From: Chitinophaga solisilvae
Lineage (GTDB): Bacteria; Bacteroidota; Bacteroidia; Chitinophagales; Chitinophagaceae
Direction of reading: 5' to 3'
DNA: 64,000 bases
Assembly (NCBI RefSeq): GCF_009928525.1
Contig: NZ_JAABOK010000007.1
Coordinates: 124,001 to 188,000 of the forward strand
The number at the start of each line of letters is the position of its first letter. Position 1 is the first letter of the stretch. The position numbers were made by a program, and so were the translations under genes. A model generated the notes under the pieces. It did not search any database and was not told where the DNA came from. It saw only the letters and a list, made by a program, of their open reading frames with translations. Of this stretch, positions 1 through 8,474 are shown one piece after another.

Positions 1-536
1 GCCGGATCCAGCATGTCACGGATAAAGGCCGCTATCGTCATAGGATGATCTTTCTCCGGCGCAATAAACTCTTCCAGCACCAAACCGGCGTAGGTTTTGT
101 CCACAATACCGGAAGAATGACTCAGCAAATGCCGCAGGGTAATTACCTTACCGGGATTCTTAGGATTGTATACCTTAAACGGCAGATAGTCGTTCACGTT
201 AGCGTCCAGGCTCAGCTTACCGCTTTGCACCAGCTGCATCACACTGAATGCAATAAATGGTTTGGCCATTGAGCCCAGCTTAAAAACTGTTTTCGCAGTG
301 ATGGGTATTTTCTTTTCTACATCGGCCATACCAGCAGTCTGAGACCAGATAATACCTTCCGGGCCTACAACGGCAACAGCAATACCCGGTATTCTCACTT
401 CATTCAGCAATACGGTTATCTGCTGTGTTATCCGCGCTGTATCCTGCGATGGTACGGGCACTGTATCTCCGCTGTCTTTCTTTCTGCAGGCACCTGCTGC
501 CAGCAGCAGTAATAAAGCAACACAATAATTTCTCAT
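1..536 (-). CDS. serine hydrolase, beta-lactamase/PBP4* family (PF00144), C-terminus outside window
   Basis: Only the first 178 residues are present; the reading frame stays open to the window edge. The N-terminus has a hydrophobic leader ending in LAAGAC, which suggests a lipoprotein signal, although the lipobox is not canonical. About 95 residues in lies GSMAKPF, the S-x-x-K active-site tetrad of class C beta-lactamase-like enzymes, followed by RHLLSHSSGI, a strongly conserved block of the family. Members are periplasmic or outer-membrane D-amino-acid peptidases or esterases acting on peptidoglycan or small esters; the substrate cannot be told from sequence. The Y-x-N motif would lie beyond the edge. 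The gene is transcribed away from the two-component system on its right and shares no operon with anything visible. Confidence 0.85.
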   Translation of the reverse strand, partial: MRNYCVALLLLLAAGACRKKDSGDTVPVPSQDTARITQQITVLLNEVRIPGIAVAVVGPEGIIWSQTAGMADVEKKIPITAKTVFKLGSMAKPFIAFSVMQLVQSGKLSLDANVNDYLPFKVYNPKNPGKVITLRHLLSHSSGIVDKTYAGLVLEEFIAPEKDHPMTIAAFIRDMLDP

Positions 537-741
537 GTTTTTTCTGCAAATCAAAGGATGCCGGCAATAACAGGAAGCCTGTATTATAGGAATACCGGGA
601 AACATACCATTCAACAACCCTGCATTGGCAACAAGTAGTGAATAGGGGTAAACAGGAGGCAGTCGCGTATTATTGACAGACAAAATCAGCCGGTTGGTTG
701 TCAGCATACATCAGTTTGTCCGTCAACCGCAAAGGATAACG

Positions 742-1767
742 ATGGGAATTACTATATGCCACCCTGCAGCAACGCCGCTGCAGGTAAACAAACCGCTGTA
801 CCTGCGGATATTGCTGCACCTTGCACCGGCAATAACATTATACGCCATAGCAGGCATGAACCAGTTCCGTCCGGAATGGCAGCCCGCTATGAAAGCCGTG
901 GCGGCCTTGTTTCTACTGGCGGCGCCCTATGTTAATATTTACCTGCTCGTACCGGCGCTGTTACTGCGCTTCCGTTACCTGGCCTATGCTTTATCTGTGC
1001 TGCTGCTCATATCCGTACTCCTGTTATTCACTATCTGGATGCAACCGCTTTTTACGCCGCTGCTGAATACCGGCGAATATTTTACGCCGCTGGAATTACA
1101 TGATACAGTAGTCTTTTTTGTGATGATGCTGGCGCTGATTGCTGCATCTACTACCGTACAGTTGTTCAGGCACTGGATGGCAGCCAGCCGCCAGCGTACC
1201 GACAACCTGCGTACTGAGCTGGAAAATCTTAAACGACAATTATCTCCGCATTTCGTTTTCAATACGCTTAACAACCTGGATACCCTGATTTATGCAGATC
1301 AGCACAGGGCATCAGAAGTAGTGCATGCGCTCTCGCGCCTGCTGCGCCACCAGCTGTATCTGTCCGGCGATAATAAAGTGCCGCTGCAGCAGGAGCTGGA
1401 CTTCCTCCAGGACTACCTGTACCTGGAGCAGCTACGTCATGACGCACTGGACATTACGCCGCACATCTCCGGCGATATACAGCAGGTAACCCTGCATGCC
1501 ATGCTGCTGATACCTTTTATTGAAAATGCAGCCAAACACAATGACTATAACGGTAATGCCTATATTAATTTCAGCCTTACCGTTAACAGCGATAAACTGG
1601 AATTCAGCTGCATCAATCCGCTGGGCATGAAACCCGCTGCCACTACGGGCGGCGCCGGACTCCAAAATGTACGGCGGCGGCTGGCATTATTATACCCGGG
1701 GCAGCATGAGCTGCATGCAGCAGCATCCGGCAACATTTTCACGGTACAACTAACCTTACATATATGA
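742..1767 (+). CDS. LytS/YehU-type sensor histidine kinase (His_kinase, PF06580)
   Basis: A 341-residue membrane sensor kinase. Four hydrophobic segments lie at about residues 20-38, 50-72, 82-100 and 120-140, with no large extracytoplasmic domain. The phosphoacceptor block LKRQLSPHFVFNTLNNL follows, with His at about residue 170, then the N-box IPFIENAAKHN and a glycine-rich GGAGLQNVRRRL, as in the LytS family. I chose the ATG preceded by AAAGGATAAC over an in-frame TTG 69 bases upstream, because the extension adds nothing recognisable. Its stop overlaps the start of the LytTR regulator by four bases (ATGA), so the two are translationally coupled and form a cognate pair. The signal sensed is unknown. 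Known LytS/LytTR systems control cell-surface and stress functions. Confidence 0.9.
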   Translation: MGITICHPAATPLQVNKPLYLRILLHLAPAITLYAIAGMNQFRPEWQPAMKAVAALFLLAAPYVNIYLLVPALLLRFRYLAYALSVLLLISVLLLFTIWMQPLFTPLLNTGEYFTPLELHDTVVFFVMMLALIAASTTVQLFRHWMAASRQRTDNLRTELENLKRQLSPHFVFNTLNNLDTLIYADQHRASEVVHALSRLLRHQLYLSGDNKVPLQQELDFLQDYLYLEQLRHDALDITPHISGDIQQVTLHAMLLIPFIENAAKHNDYNGNAYINFSLTVNSDKLEFSCINPLGMKPAATTGGAGLQNVRRRLALLYPGQHELHAAASGNIFTVQLTLHI

Positions 1768-2489
1768 ACTGCATTATTATTGATGATGAACCACTGGCGC
1801 GGGAAAAGATCAGAATGCTGGCAGCGCAGGATGTATCCCTGCAGGTACTGGGCTGCTTCTCCGGCACCGCCGGCGCAGCGGACTTCCTGGAACTGAACCC
1901 GGTAGAACTCATATTCCTGGATGTGCAGATGCCCGGCTGCAACGGGCTGGACTTCGCGCGGCAACTTCCGCACAACCTTCTCGTAATATTCACCACGGCG
2001 CATGCAACATACGCGCTGAACAGCTACGATGTAAATGCAGTTGACTATCTGGTGAAGCCCATACATCCCGCCCGGTTTACACAGGCCGTAAAGAAAGCAG
2101 TAGACTATGCAGATATGCAGAGGTACCGCCATCAGCAGCAGCAACCTCAGACTACCGCACGGCCGGATCATGTGTTTGTTCGTGCAGACCGCCGGCTGCA
2201 TCGGGTATTGTTCAGTGAGTGCCTGTATATCGAAGGGGTGCGTGACTATTGCATCATGCACCTGGCCAACCGCAAGCTCATGGTAGCCATTAACCTGAAA
2301 GCGCTGCTGGAACAATTACCACAGGATATTTTTGTACGCATCAGTAAATCATTGGTGATTAATTTCCGGCATGTAACCAGTCTGAACAACCAGGATGTAT
2401 ATATCGGCGACAAAGCACTGGCAATCGGTCATGCCTACCGGGAACAGCTGTTACCGTTTTTTGCGGATAATCAGGTTACAGGAAGATAA
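1764..2489 (+). CDS. LytTR-family response regulator
   Basis: A 241-residue cytoplasmic transcription factor. The receiver domain occupies about residues 1-120, with acidic residues D7/D8, phosphoacceptor D53 in LIFLDVQMPG, a switch threonine in FTTAHATYAL and the conserved lysine in DYLVKPIHP. A glutamine-rich linker (HQQQQPQ) leads to a LytTR DNA-binding domain at about 135-235, recognisable from LYIEGVRDYCIMHL, the FVRISKSLVIN block and the terminal YREQLLPF. It starts inside the last codons of the upstream kinase gene. LytTR proteins usually bind imperfect direct repeats; no target site could be assigned. The nearest downstream gene, the duplicated-domain protein 186 bases away, is a possible target by position only. 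Confidence 0.92.
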   Translation: MNCIIIDDEPLAREKIRMLAAQDVSLQVLGCFSGTAGAADFLELNPVELIFLDVQMPGCNGLDFARQLPHNLLVIFTTAHATYALNSYDVNAVDYLVKPIHPARFTQAVKKAVDYADMQRYRHQQQQPQTTARPDHVFVRADRRLHRVLFSECLYIEGVRDYCIMHLANRKLMVAINLKALLEQLPQDIFVRISKSLVINFRHVTSLNNQDVYIGDKALAIGHAYREQLLPFFADNQVTGR

Positions 2490-2675
2490 CAGCAGGTCAC
2501 TTATTTCACGCAGTCAAAACTGCTTTTTCACTCGATAAATTTCTTGAAAATAAAACCAGGCGGACACTGGATAATCCCGCGCTAAATTTTTATTTTCAGC
2601 AACTGTTACTGTTACAACGCGACGACATTCATCCCTATCATTATTTGTATTCTATCACCCTGTAAACCACACATT

Positions 2676-3365
2676 ATGAATGCTCAGATTTCTGTCAAAA
2701 ACCAATCACTGCTGACTTCCGGCCTCCGGCTTTCTGTTACCGCGGCGCAGGAAATGATCAACACCTATCAGCAGCAGGAGCCTGATGGTCTCCGTTCCTT
2801 TATGTTTAGCCGCCACCTGCTGGACCAGATGCTGGAAGCGCCGCAATGCGCCGGCATACGCATTTTCAATGCCATGAATGAAGAAGGAGAACAGCGCCTG
2901 ATTTTTACTGCTGCCGATGCCAGCGGAGAACGTATTCGTATGATACAGGTAAAAGGTGCTGATGGTGCAGTAAATATCTGGGATCCTATTTTTACCGGAA
3001 ATGGATTTTGTCCTTTTGACTGCCCCAAAGGTGCGCTGGAACTGATTCCGGGAAGCGACAGCACCGCATCTGACCTGAACGCTAAAACTATTTCCAGCCA
3101 GGAAGCACAGGAGATGATCCTGTCATACCAGCATCATGAACCGGAGGGGGTGTATGCTATACTTTTGGGCCGGCAGATAGTGCAATCATTGCTGAATACA
3201 CCCGGATGCGCCGGTATCCGTGTTTTCAACGCAATTGATCAGAAAGATGAACACACCTTTCTGTTAGCGCCTGTAAACGCTGCCGGTGGCAATCTGCTAC
3301 AGTTTGGCAATCCGATTATTGCCGGAGAAGTAAAATGCCCGTTTGATTGCCCCAAATTCCCTTGA
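2676..3365 (+). CDS. unknown protein of two tandem homologous domains, each ending in CPFDCPK
   Basis: A 229-residue protein of no family I recognise. It is an internal duplication. Copy 1 (about residues 20-125) and copy 2 (about 138-229) share AQEMI-x-(T/S)YQ, a GRQ/SRH-hydrophobic block, CAGIR(I/V)FNA, a poorly conserved strand region, a G-(N/E)GFCPFDCPK-like end, and similar spacing. Each copy has three cysteines: one before GIR and the pair C-P-F-D-C. That arrangement could bind metal or form a disulfide. There is no signal peptide or membrane segment, so it is probably cytoplasmic. It has its own intergenic region on both sides and a hairpin terminator after the stop, so it is likely monocistronic. 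Confidence 0.75.
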   Translation: MNAQISVKNQSLLTSGLRLSVTAAQEMINTYQQQEPDGLRSFMFSRHLLDQMLEAPQCAGIRIFNAMNEEGEQRLIFTAADASGERIRMIQVKGADGAVNIWDPIFTGNGFCPFDCPKGALELIPGSDSTASDLNAKTISSQEAQEMILSYQHHEPEGVYAILLGRQIVQSLLNTPGCAGIRVFNAIDQKDEHTFLLAPVNAAGGNLLQFGNPIIAGEVKCPFDCPKFP

Positions 3366-3395
3366 TCTGACCTATTTCCTTCTTTTCCTATTGCA

Positions 3396-3429
3396 GGAGG
3401 CTGTCTCAGAAGTTGAGGCAGCCTCTTTC
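3396..3429 (+). terminator. hairpin terminator after the duplicated-domain gene
   Basis: An inverted repeat of GAGGCTGTCTCA with TGAGGCAGCCTC (one wobble) around a short loop, followed by TTTCATTT, lies 30 bases after the stop codon. The shape and T-rich tail fit an intrinsic terminator reading rightwards. Confidence 0.7.
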
Positions 3430-3485
3430 ATTTACCTGTCCGAATTCTTACTAAATTTATAATAGTCCTGCCCTATATATGAATC

Positions 3486-3577
3486 ATTTGATTATTTGAG
3501 ATTTAATAAAAGCGAAGACCTGAGCGGATATTGTTCCACTCAGGTCTTCGCTTTTATTAAATCTCAAATAATCAAAT
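3486..3577. repeat. giant palindrome P1 (39-bp perfect arms), ATTATTTG type
   Basis: Two perfectly complementary 39-nt arms enclose a 14-nt loop. The outer part reads ATTTGATTATTTGAGATTT and the inner part AAAAGCGAAGACCTGAG. The right side carries one further ATTATTTG-type unit that the left side lacks. The element lies between two converging genes and ends 16 bases before the stop codon of the ABC-F gene. It should fold into an exceptionally stable hairpin in transcripts from either side, and probably serves as a bidirectional terminator. It belongs with five similar elements in the window. Confidence 0.9.
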
Positions 3578-3593
3578 AATCAAATGAACGGTT

Positions 3594-5495
3594 TCAGCTT
3601 CCGCTGAGTTCACTCAGCTCCAGCCAGCGCATGCCTTTATCGTCCAGCAGTTGCATTACTTCTCCGATGCGGTGCGTGAGAGGTTCCATCTCTTCATAAG
3701 GGAGTTCTCCGCTGGCCAGTTTTGCTTCTATGGTTTTCTTTTCTGTTTCCAGGTTTTCTATTTCTTTCTCCAGCAGTTCCAGTTCACGCTTTTCCTTGAA
3801 GGTCATTTTGCGCGCGGTACTGGTAGCGGCTGGGGTGGTAGCGGCAACCGGTTCAGGCTTTATTTCCTTTTTCTCTGCTGTTTTCTTTTTGTCTTCTTCT
3901 TTCTGCCATTCGCGGTATTGGGTATAGTTACCGGGGTAATCCCTGATCTGGCCGTCGCCTTCAAATACAAACAGGTGTTCCACCAGTTTATCCATAAAGT
4001 AGCGGTCATGGCTCACAATGATGACGCAGCCCTGGTACTCCTGCAGGAAGCTCTCCAGGATGCTGAGTGTGGGCAGATCCAGGTCATTGGTAGGTTCATC
4101 CAGCACCAGGAAGTTAGGGTTGCGGAAGAGGATAGACAGCAGGTGCAGTCTTCTTTTCTCGCCTCCGCTTAACTTGGAGATGTAGGTATATTGCTTCTCC
4201 GCCGGAAACAGGAATAGTTCCAGAAACTGGGCGGCGCTTACTTTGGAGCCGTCGGCCAGTGGGAAGTTTTCCGCGATGTTCTTCACGAATTCGATGACGC
4301 GCATATCTTCCTTTACCACGAGGCCGGACTGCGAATAGTTTCCGAAGACGATGGTTTCACCCACGTTGATCTTTCCGGAATCTGGCTGTTCCGTACCCAG
4401 CAGCATGTTGAGGAAGGTGGATTTACCTACGCCGTTTTTGCCGACGATACCTACGCGTTCTCCTTTTTTGAAGGTATAGTCAAACCCTTTCAGGATAACG
4501 TGATCGCCAAAGGCTTTGTATACTTTCTTCAGTTCCAGGATTTTTCCTCCCAGACGGGTCATTTTCACATTGAGTTCGAGCTGCTGGTCGGCGATCCTGG
4601 TAGCAGCTTTTTCTTTTACCTCATAGAATGCATCCTGGCGGGACTTGGATTTGGTAGTGCGGGCTTTGGGTTGTTTCCGCATCCATTCCAGCTCCTTGCG
4701 GTAGGTGTTACGGGCCTTTTCCACGCTGGACTTGTCCATCTCTTCACGGGCGGCTTTCTTTTCCAGGTAGTTCTCGTAGTCGCCTTTATATATGAAGAGC
4801 TGTTCCTGGTCCAGTTCCATAATTTCGTTGCAGACACTGTCGAGGAAGTAACGGTCGTGCGTTACCAGCAGCAGGGTCACCCTTTCCTGGTCCAGGTAGT
4901 TTTCCAGCCATTCGATCATACTTACATCGAGGTGGTTGGTAGGCTCATCCATGATGAGGAGCACATGTTTATGTTCAAAGCCGATATCGATAAGTACTTT
5001 GGCGAGGGCTACCCTTTTCTGCTGTCCGCCGGACAGGGAGCCAACGGGCTGTTCCAGGTTGTGGATATTGAGTTTGCCGAGGATCTGTTTGACTTTGCTA
5101 TCGAAATGCCAGGCATTGAGTTCATCCATGCGGGCAAAGGCGTCAGCGAGCTTAAGGGGGTCCGGTTCATGGCCTTCTTCCGTCAGCAGCTCATATTCCT
5201 TGATGGCATTGAGTACAGGATGGTCGTGGTTGAAGATATTCTCAATCACGGATTTCGAGAGATCGAAATCTGATTGCTGTTCCAGCATGACAACGGTAAC
5301 ATCCTTATGAATCCATACTTTTCCATCGTCGGGCATTTCTTTGCCCAGAACTATTTTGAGCAGGGTTGATTTACCTGTGCCATTCAGCGCTACCAGCGCT
5401 ATTTTATCGCCTTCTTCGATATGAAAGGAAATATTTTTAAAAAGCGGCTTAACGCCGTACGACTTGGTGAGCCCTTCTACTGTAACATAATGCAT
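3594..5495 (-). CDS. ABC-F family ATPase (Uup/EttA-like), soluble
   Basis: A 633-residue protein with two ATP-binding cassettes and no membrane segments. Cassette 1 has Walker A LNGTGKST, signature LSGGQQKRVALAKVL and Walker B LLIMDEPTNHLD. Cassette 2 has VGKNGVGKST, LSGGEKRRLHL and FLVLDEPTNDLD. The segment between them, around residues 240-310, is the ABC-F linker. A charged C-terminal helix (about 545-633, EKRELELLEKEIENLETEKK) matches the coiled coil of Uup-type members. ABC-F proteins act on the ribosome (translation factors or antibiotic target protection) or, for Uup, in DNA transactions; the C-terminal coiled coil favours Uup, but that is inference. It is transcribed alone and its stop abuts palindrome P1. 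Confidence 0.9.
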   Translation of the reverse strand: MHYVTVEGLTKSYGVKPLFKNISFHIEEGDKIALVALNGTGKSTLLKIVLGKEMPDDGKVWIHKDVTVVMLEQQSDFDLSKSVIENIFNHDHPVLNAIKEYELLTEEGHEPDPLKLADAFARMDELNAWHFDSKVKQILGKLNIHNLEQPVGSLSGGQQKRVALAKVLIDIGFEHKHVLLIMDEPTNHLDVSMIEWLENYLDQERVTLLLVTHDRYFLDSVCNEIMELDQEQLFIYKGDYENYLEKKAAREEMDKSSVEKARNTYRKELEWMRKQPKARTTKSKSRQDAFYEVKEKAATRIADQQLELNVKMTRLGGKILELKKVYKAFGDHVILKGFDYTFKKGERVGIVGKNGVGKSTFLNMLLGTEQPDSGKINVGETIVFGNYSQSGLVVKEDMRVIEFVKNIAENFPLADGSKVSAAQFLELFLFPAEKQYTYISKLSGGEKRRLHLLSILFRNPNFLVLDEPTNDLDLPTLSILESFLQEYQGCVIIVSHDRYFMDKLVEHLFVFEGDGQIRDYPGNYTQYREWQKEEDKKKTAEKKEIKPEPVAATTPAATSTARKMTFKEKRELELLEKEIENLETEKKTIEAKLASGELPYEEMEPLTHRIGEVMQLLDDKGMRWLELSELSGS

Positions 5496-5694
5496 AATGC
5501 GAAGTTATACATATTCAGGAAAACTCCCCGGAAACCCGAATTATGTATTTGATATTATGATTTTTTTCGTATATTCAGTATAGGATTTGGAGGTAGAGCA
5601 GATTATACCCACACCTAATGAAAAAAAATCTTTTTTATTGTTAGTTCTGTCTCGGCCTTTGTCCATTATCCTTGCCCCTCTTTGCGATAAATAA

Positions 5695-5724
5695 AAGCCC
5701 TTCAGCTCAAAAGCGGAAGGGCTT
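5695..5724 (-). terminator. intrinsic terminator of the RemB-like gene
   Basis: A perfect 9-bp stem (AAGCCCTTC with GAAGGGCTT) with a 12-nt loop, followed on the minus strand by TTTTATTTATC. It lies 30 bases beyond the stop codon of the minus-strand barrel gene. Confidence 0.8.
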
Positions 5725-5754
5725 GCGTGTTTTCAGGCACTATGTCTTTTCTCT

Positions 5755-7341
5755 TTAGAAATCATAATAGAACTGGCGGAAGGTACTGCGCAGTCCGAAA
5801 CTAAAGATCAGGTCATTTTTGGATTCAATGTCATTTTTAACGCGGCGGGCGGCCAGAGAGGCTTCCAGGCGCAGATTATACTTTGGATTCAGTACATAGG
5901 CGATAGTTCCCTGAGCGTACAGGAGGCTTGTTTTCACGCCCTGTCCGATCCAGTTACCATATTCTCTGGGATGGGTAGTATATGGTTTGGAGATATCATG
6001 CCCGAAGTTGGATTTGGCATCCGGGTCATCTCCATACTTGGAATATACAAGTTCACCTCTGCCATACCAACGCTTATAGCGGTAGGTGGCTATTCCCAGT
6101 ACTTCCCAGAAATTGGCTCCCTGCGGGTGTGCCAGCGACTGGTTATAGTGTTCATAGTTAATATAGGTAGTGCTGTAGGAGTAGGTGTATGGCCGTACCA
6201 CGTTTCCTTCTCCCTGCAGGTCGAGGTTTTTAACTTTGAAGAGGTCGAAGGAACGGAAACCGAGCTGATAGGATTGCTTGTTGGCCCACCAGCCTTTACC
6301 GCCGAATACTTCTTTCAGCTTAAATTCATCCAGTACCAGCTGTCCGTAAACAGTGGTTTTGGGCAGCAGTTTATATTTGATATTTGCGCCAACCAGGGCA
6401 TTATCAGAAGAGCCCTGGGAGAATTCAGCCGGGCGCAGGAAGATGATGGGGTTCATATAGCTCCAGTCAAATCCGCGTTTACGGCCGGTAGAATCGGCAT
6501 CCGGCCAGATAACGGCATCAAACAGACCGATGGTGAGGCGTTTGTTTACGTTCCAGTCCAGGAAGTGAAATACGCCCCATTTCTTTAAGAAGCCGAGGTC
6601 TTTGTAGGCGGTGTTGAAACTTTTACTGTGCTTATCCATGAACTGCGTCCACATGGCTGTGTACTGCACGCTGCCGAGGTTACCGGTTATTTTCAGGTAA
6701 GGATAACTGAACTGGATATCCGAAAGTATGAGTGAACGGTAACCGTCGCCGATGAAGTTCTGTCCATAGCCGAGTGTAAAGTTCAGGTATTTGTTGGGCG
6801 TGTAGGACAGCAGGGCATTGGCGTAGTTAAAATCGAATGCTTTGCCTTCGCTGTAGTCTTTGATACCGCCCTGGCCGGGAACAATATCATTTTTCCGGAT
6901 GTACTGGTCCAGATACAGCGGGAATTTACCCTGGTTTTCGTAGAAGGAGGATTCGAAATAAAACTTGGTGCCTACGTTGGCCTGAATGATGGCGCCGCGG
7001 GTATTCAGCCAGTTGGTTCTGCTGCCGTCGCGGCTTTTACCGATCTGAAAATCCGGCAGGAAGTCGATGAATACATTATATTCCTTATTTCTGAATTCCA
7101 GCAGGTGTTCATCAAAAAGTTTACGGTGTATCCAGCTGCGGCGGGTAGTATCAGGCCGGGTGTACATGGCGCTGGTATCTACGTGGAGAATAGGCTTAAA
7201 TGCGGTATGGTGGTTGTTTGTATCAAGGTAAAGCTCCCTGATATTCTGGGGATTGTAAGGAAGAATTACCGGTAATTTTTCCTGTGCAAAAGCTGCACGT
7301 GAGAGCAATAGGATTGCTGTCATCCAAACAAGATGCTTCAT
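5755..7341 (-). CDS. outer-membrane beta-barrel, RemB / Wzi-like
   Basis: A 528-residue protein with a clean signal peptide (about 19 residues, ending AAFAQ). The mature part is rich in aromatic, alternating beta-strand sequence and ends in RSTFRQFYYDF, a terminal aromatic as expected for an outer-membrane barrel. The stretch FTLGYGQNFIGDGYRSL resembles the gliding-motility protein RemB of Flavobacterium and the wider capsule-assembly Wzi group. RemB is a surface protein linked to motility, and Wzi anchors capsule. The position next to the exopolysaccharide locus fits a role in attaching or handling surface polysaccharide. That link is inference, because the gene has its own candidate promoter and terminator. 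Family assignment was made by eye. Confidence 0.65.
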   Translation of the reverse strand: MKHLVWMTAILLLSRAAFAQEKLPVILPYNPQNIRELYLDTNNHHTAFKPILHVDTSAMYTRPDTTRRSWIHRKLFDEHLLEFRNKEYNVFIDFLPDFQIGKSRDGSRTNWLNTRGAIIQANVGTKFYFESSFYENQGKFPLYLDQYIRKNDIVPGQGGIKDYSEGKAFDFNYANALLSYTPNKYLNFTLGYGQNFIGDGYRSLILSDIQFSYPYLKITGNLGSVQYTAMWTQFMDKHSKSFNTAYKDLGFLKKWGVFHFLDWNVNKRLTIGLFDAVIWPDADSTGRKRGFDWSYMNPIIFLRPAEFSQGSSDNALVGANIKYKLLPKTTVYGQLVLDEFKLKEVFGGKGWWANKQSYQLGFRSFDLFKVKNLDLQGEGNVVRPYTYSYSTTYINYEHYNQSLAHPQGANFWEVLGIATYRYKRWYGRGELVYSKYGDDPDAKSNFGHDISKPYTTHPREYGNWIGQGVKTSLLYAQGTIAYVLNPKYNLRLEASLAARRVKNDIESKNDLIFSFGLRSTFRQFYYDF

Positions 7342-7442
7342 TAATTACTTTTTGATTTAACAATATTTAGTGTACGGTTTCAGGCTACACAAACATCCAC
7401 AAATAACCTGGCAAAACTACGGTTGCTGTTTTTTTATAGACG

Positions 7443-7450
7443 CAAAGATA
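7443..7450 (-). promoter_or_regulatory. candidate -7 element (TATCTTTG) for the RemB-like gene
   Basis: The minus strand reads TATCTTTG, an exact match to the Bacteroidota -7 consensus TAnnTTTG, about 100 bases upstream of the start codon. No convincing TTTG -33 box lies 19-21 bases upstream, so the call rests on one element. Confidence 0.4.
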
Positions 7451-7499
7451 ATCTTTTAGATAAATCGTGGCGACAGCGAGGGATCGGGAAAGGATCAGG

Positions 7500-7527
7500 A
7501 CAGGAACCTGTTTACACGGGTTCCTGT
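7500..7527 (-). terminator. hairpin at the end of the exopolysaccharide gene run
   Basis: A perfect 9-bp stem (ACAGGAACC with GGTTCCTGT) around a 10-nt loop begins 11 bases beyond the fcl stop codon. There is no clear U-tract on the minus strand, so it may be a weak terminator or an mRNA 3'-end stabiliser for the polysaccharide transcript. Confidence 0.5.
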
Positions 7528-7537
7528 TCAATATAAT

Positions 7538-8473
7538 CTATTTTGACCAATTTTTCTTTACAGCTTCCGTGTATACTTCACGGATACCATTTTCGAGGGT
7601 GATCCGCGCTTTCCAGCCGTAGCTGTGCAGTCTGGATACATCCATCAGTTTACGGGGGGTACCGTCCGGTTTGGAGGTATCAAATACCAGCCTGCCTTCA
7701 TAGCCTACTATGCCTTTAATCAGGAGGGCAAGGTCGTGGATGCTGATATCTTCCCCCACGCCGATATTAACGAAACCGGGGTCGTTATAGTGTTGCATCA
7801 GGTAAAAGCAGGCGTCAGCCATATCATCCGCATGCAGGAATTCCCGTTTAGGCGTTCCCGTTCCCCAGAGGGTCACTTCCGGCACCTGATTTATCCGTGC
7901 CTCATGCATTTTACGCAGCATGGCGGGCAGTACATGGGAATTGTTCAGGTCATAGTTATCATTGGGGCCGTACAGGTTGGTAGGCATTACTGCAATAAAG
8001 TTACAACCGTACTGTGCCCTGTAGGCATCACACATTTCAATACCGGCAATTTTTGCGATGGCATATGGCTCGTTGGTAGGTTCCAGCGGGCCGGTAAGCA
8101 GGTATTCTTCCTTTAATGGCTGCGGCGCCATTTTAGGGTAAATGCAGGAAGATCCGAGGAACATCAGTTTTTTCACACCATTTACGTATGCCTGGTGAAT
8201 AACGTTGTTCTGGATCATCAGGTTTTCATATATAAACTGGCCCCTGTAGGTATTATTGGCAACGATGCCGCCTACTTTTGCGGCTGCCAGAAATACATGG
8301 TCAGGTTTTTCCTTGGCAAAAAAATCTGCAACCGCAGCCTGGTCTTTAAGGTCCAGCTGATCTGAGGTCCGGCTGATGATATTATTGAATCCATCTTTTT
8401 CCAGACGTCTTAATATAGCTGAACCTACCATTCCGCGGTGACCTGCTATGTATATTTTATCCTGTTGGTTCAT
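7538..8473 (-). CDS. fcl: GDP-L-fucose synthase
   Basis: A 311-residue short-chain dehydrogenase that performs the 3,5-epimerisation and 4-reduction of GDP-4-keto-6-deoxy-D-mannose to GDP-L-fucose, using NADPH. The N-terminal nucleotide-binding motif is IAGHRGMVGSAILRRL, in the GxxGxxG pattern typical of GMER/Fcl. The catalytic tyrosine and lysine lie in EPYAIAKIAG, preceded by FLGSSCIYPKMAPQP. The start is the ATG one base after the gmd stop. A TTG nine bases upstream would overlap gmd and is less likely. With gmd it makes GDP-L-fucose for the polysaccharide locus. No mannose-1-phosphate guanylyltransferase or phosphomannomutase is present here, so GDP-mannose must come from elsewhere in the genome. 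Confidence 0.95.
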   Translation of the reverse strand: MNQQDKIYIAGHRGMVGSAILRRLEKDGFNNIISRTSDQLDLKDQAAVADFFAKEKPDHVFLAAAKVGGIVANNTYRGQFIYENLMIQNNVIHQAYVNGVKKLMFLGSSCIYPKMAPQPLKEEYLLTGPLEPTNEPYAIAKIAGIEMCDAYRAQYGCNFIAVMPTNLYGPNDNYDLNNSHVLPAMLRKMHEARINQVPEVTLWGTGTPKREFLHADDMADACFYLMQHYNDPGFVNIGVGEDISIHDLALLIKGIVGYEGRLVFDTSKPDGTPRKLMDVSRLHSYGWKARITLENGIREVYTEAVKKNWSK

Positions 8474-8474
8474 A

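Noticed and set aside
3396..3429. Treating the hairpin after the duplicated-domain gene as a member of the giant palindrome family
   Set aside because: It lacks the repeat framing and shared core and has ordinary terminator size.
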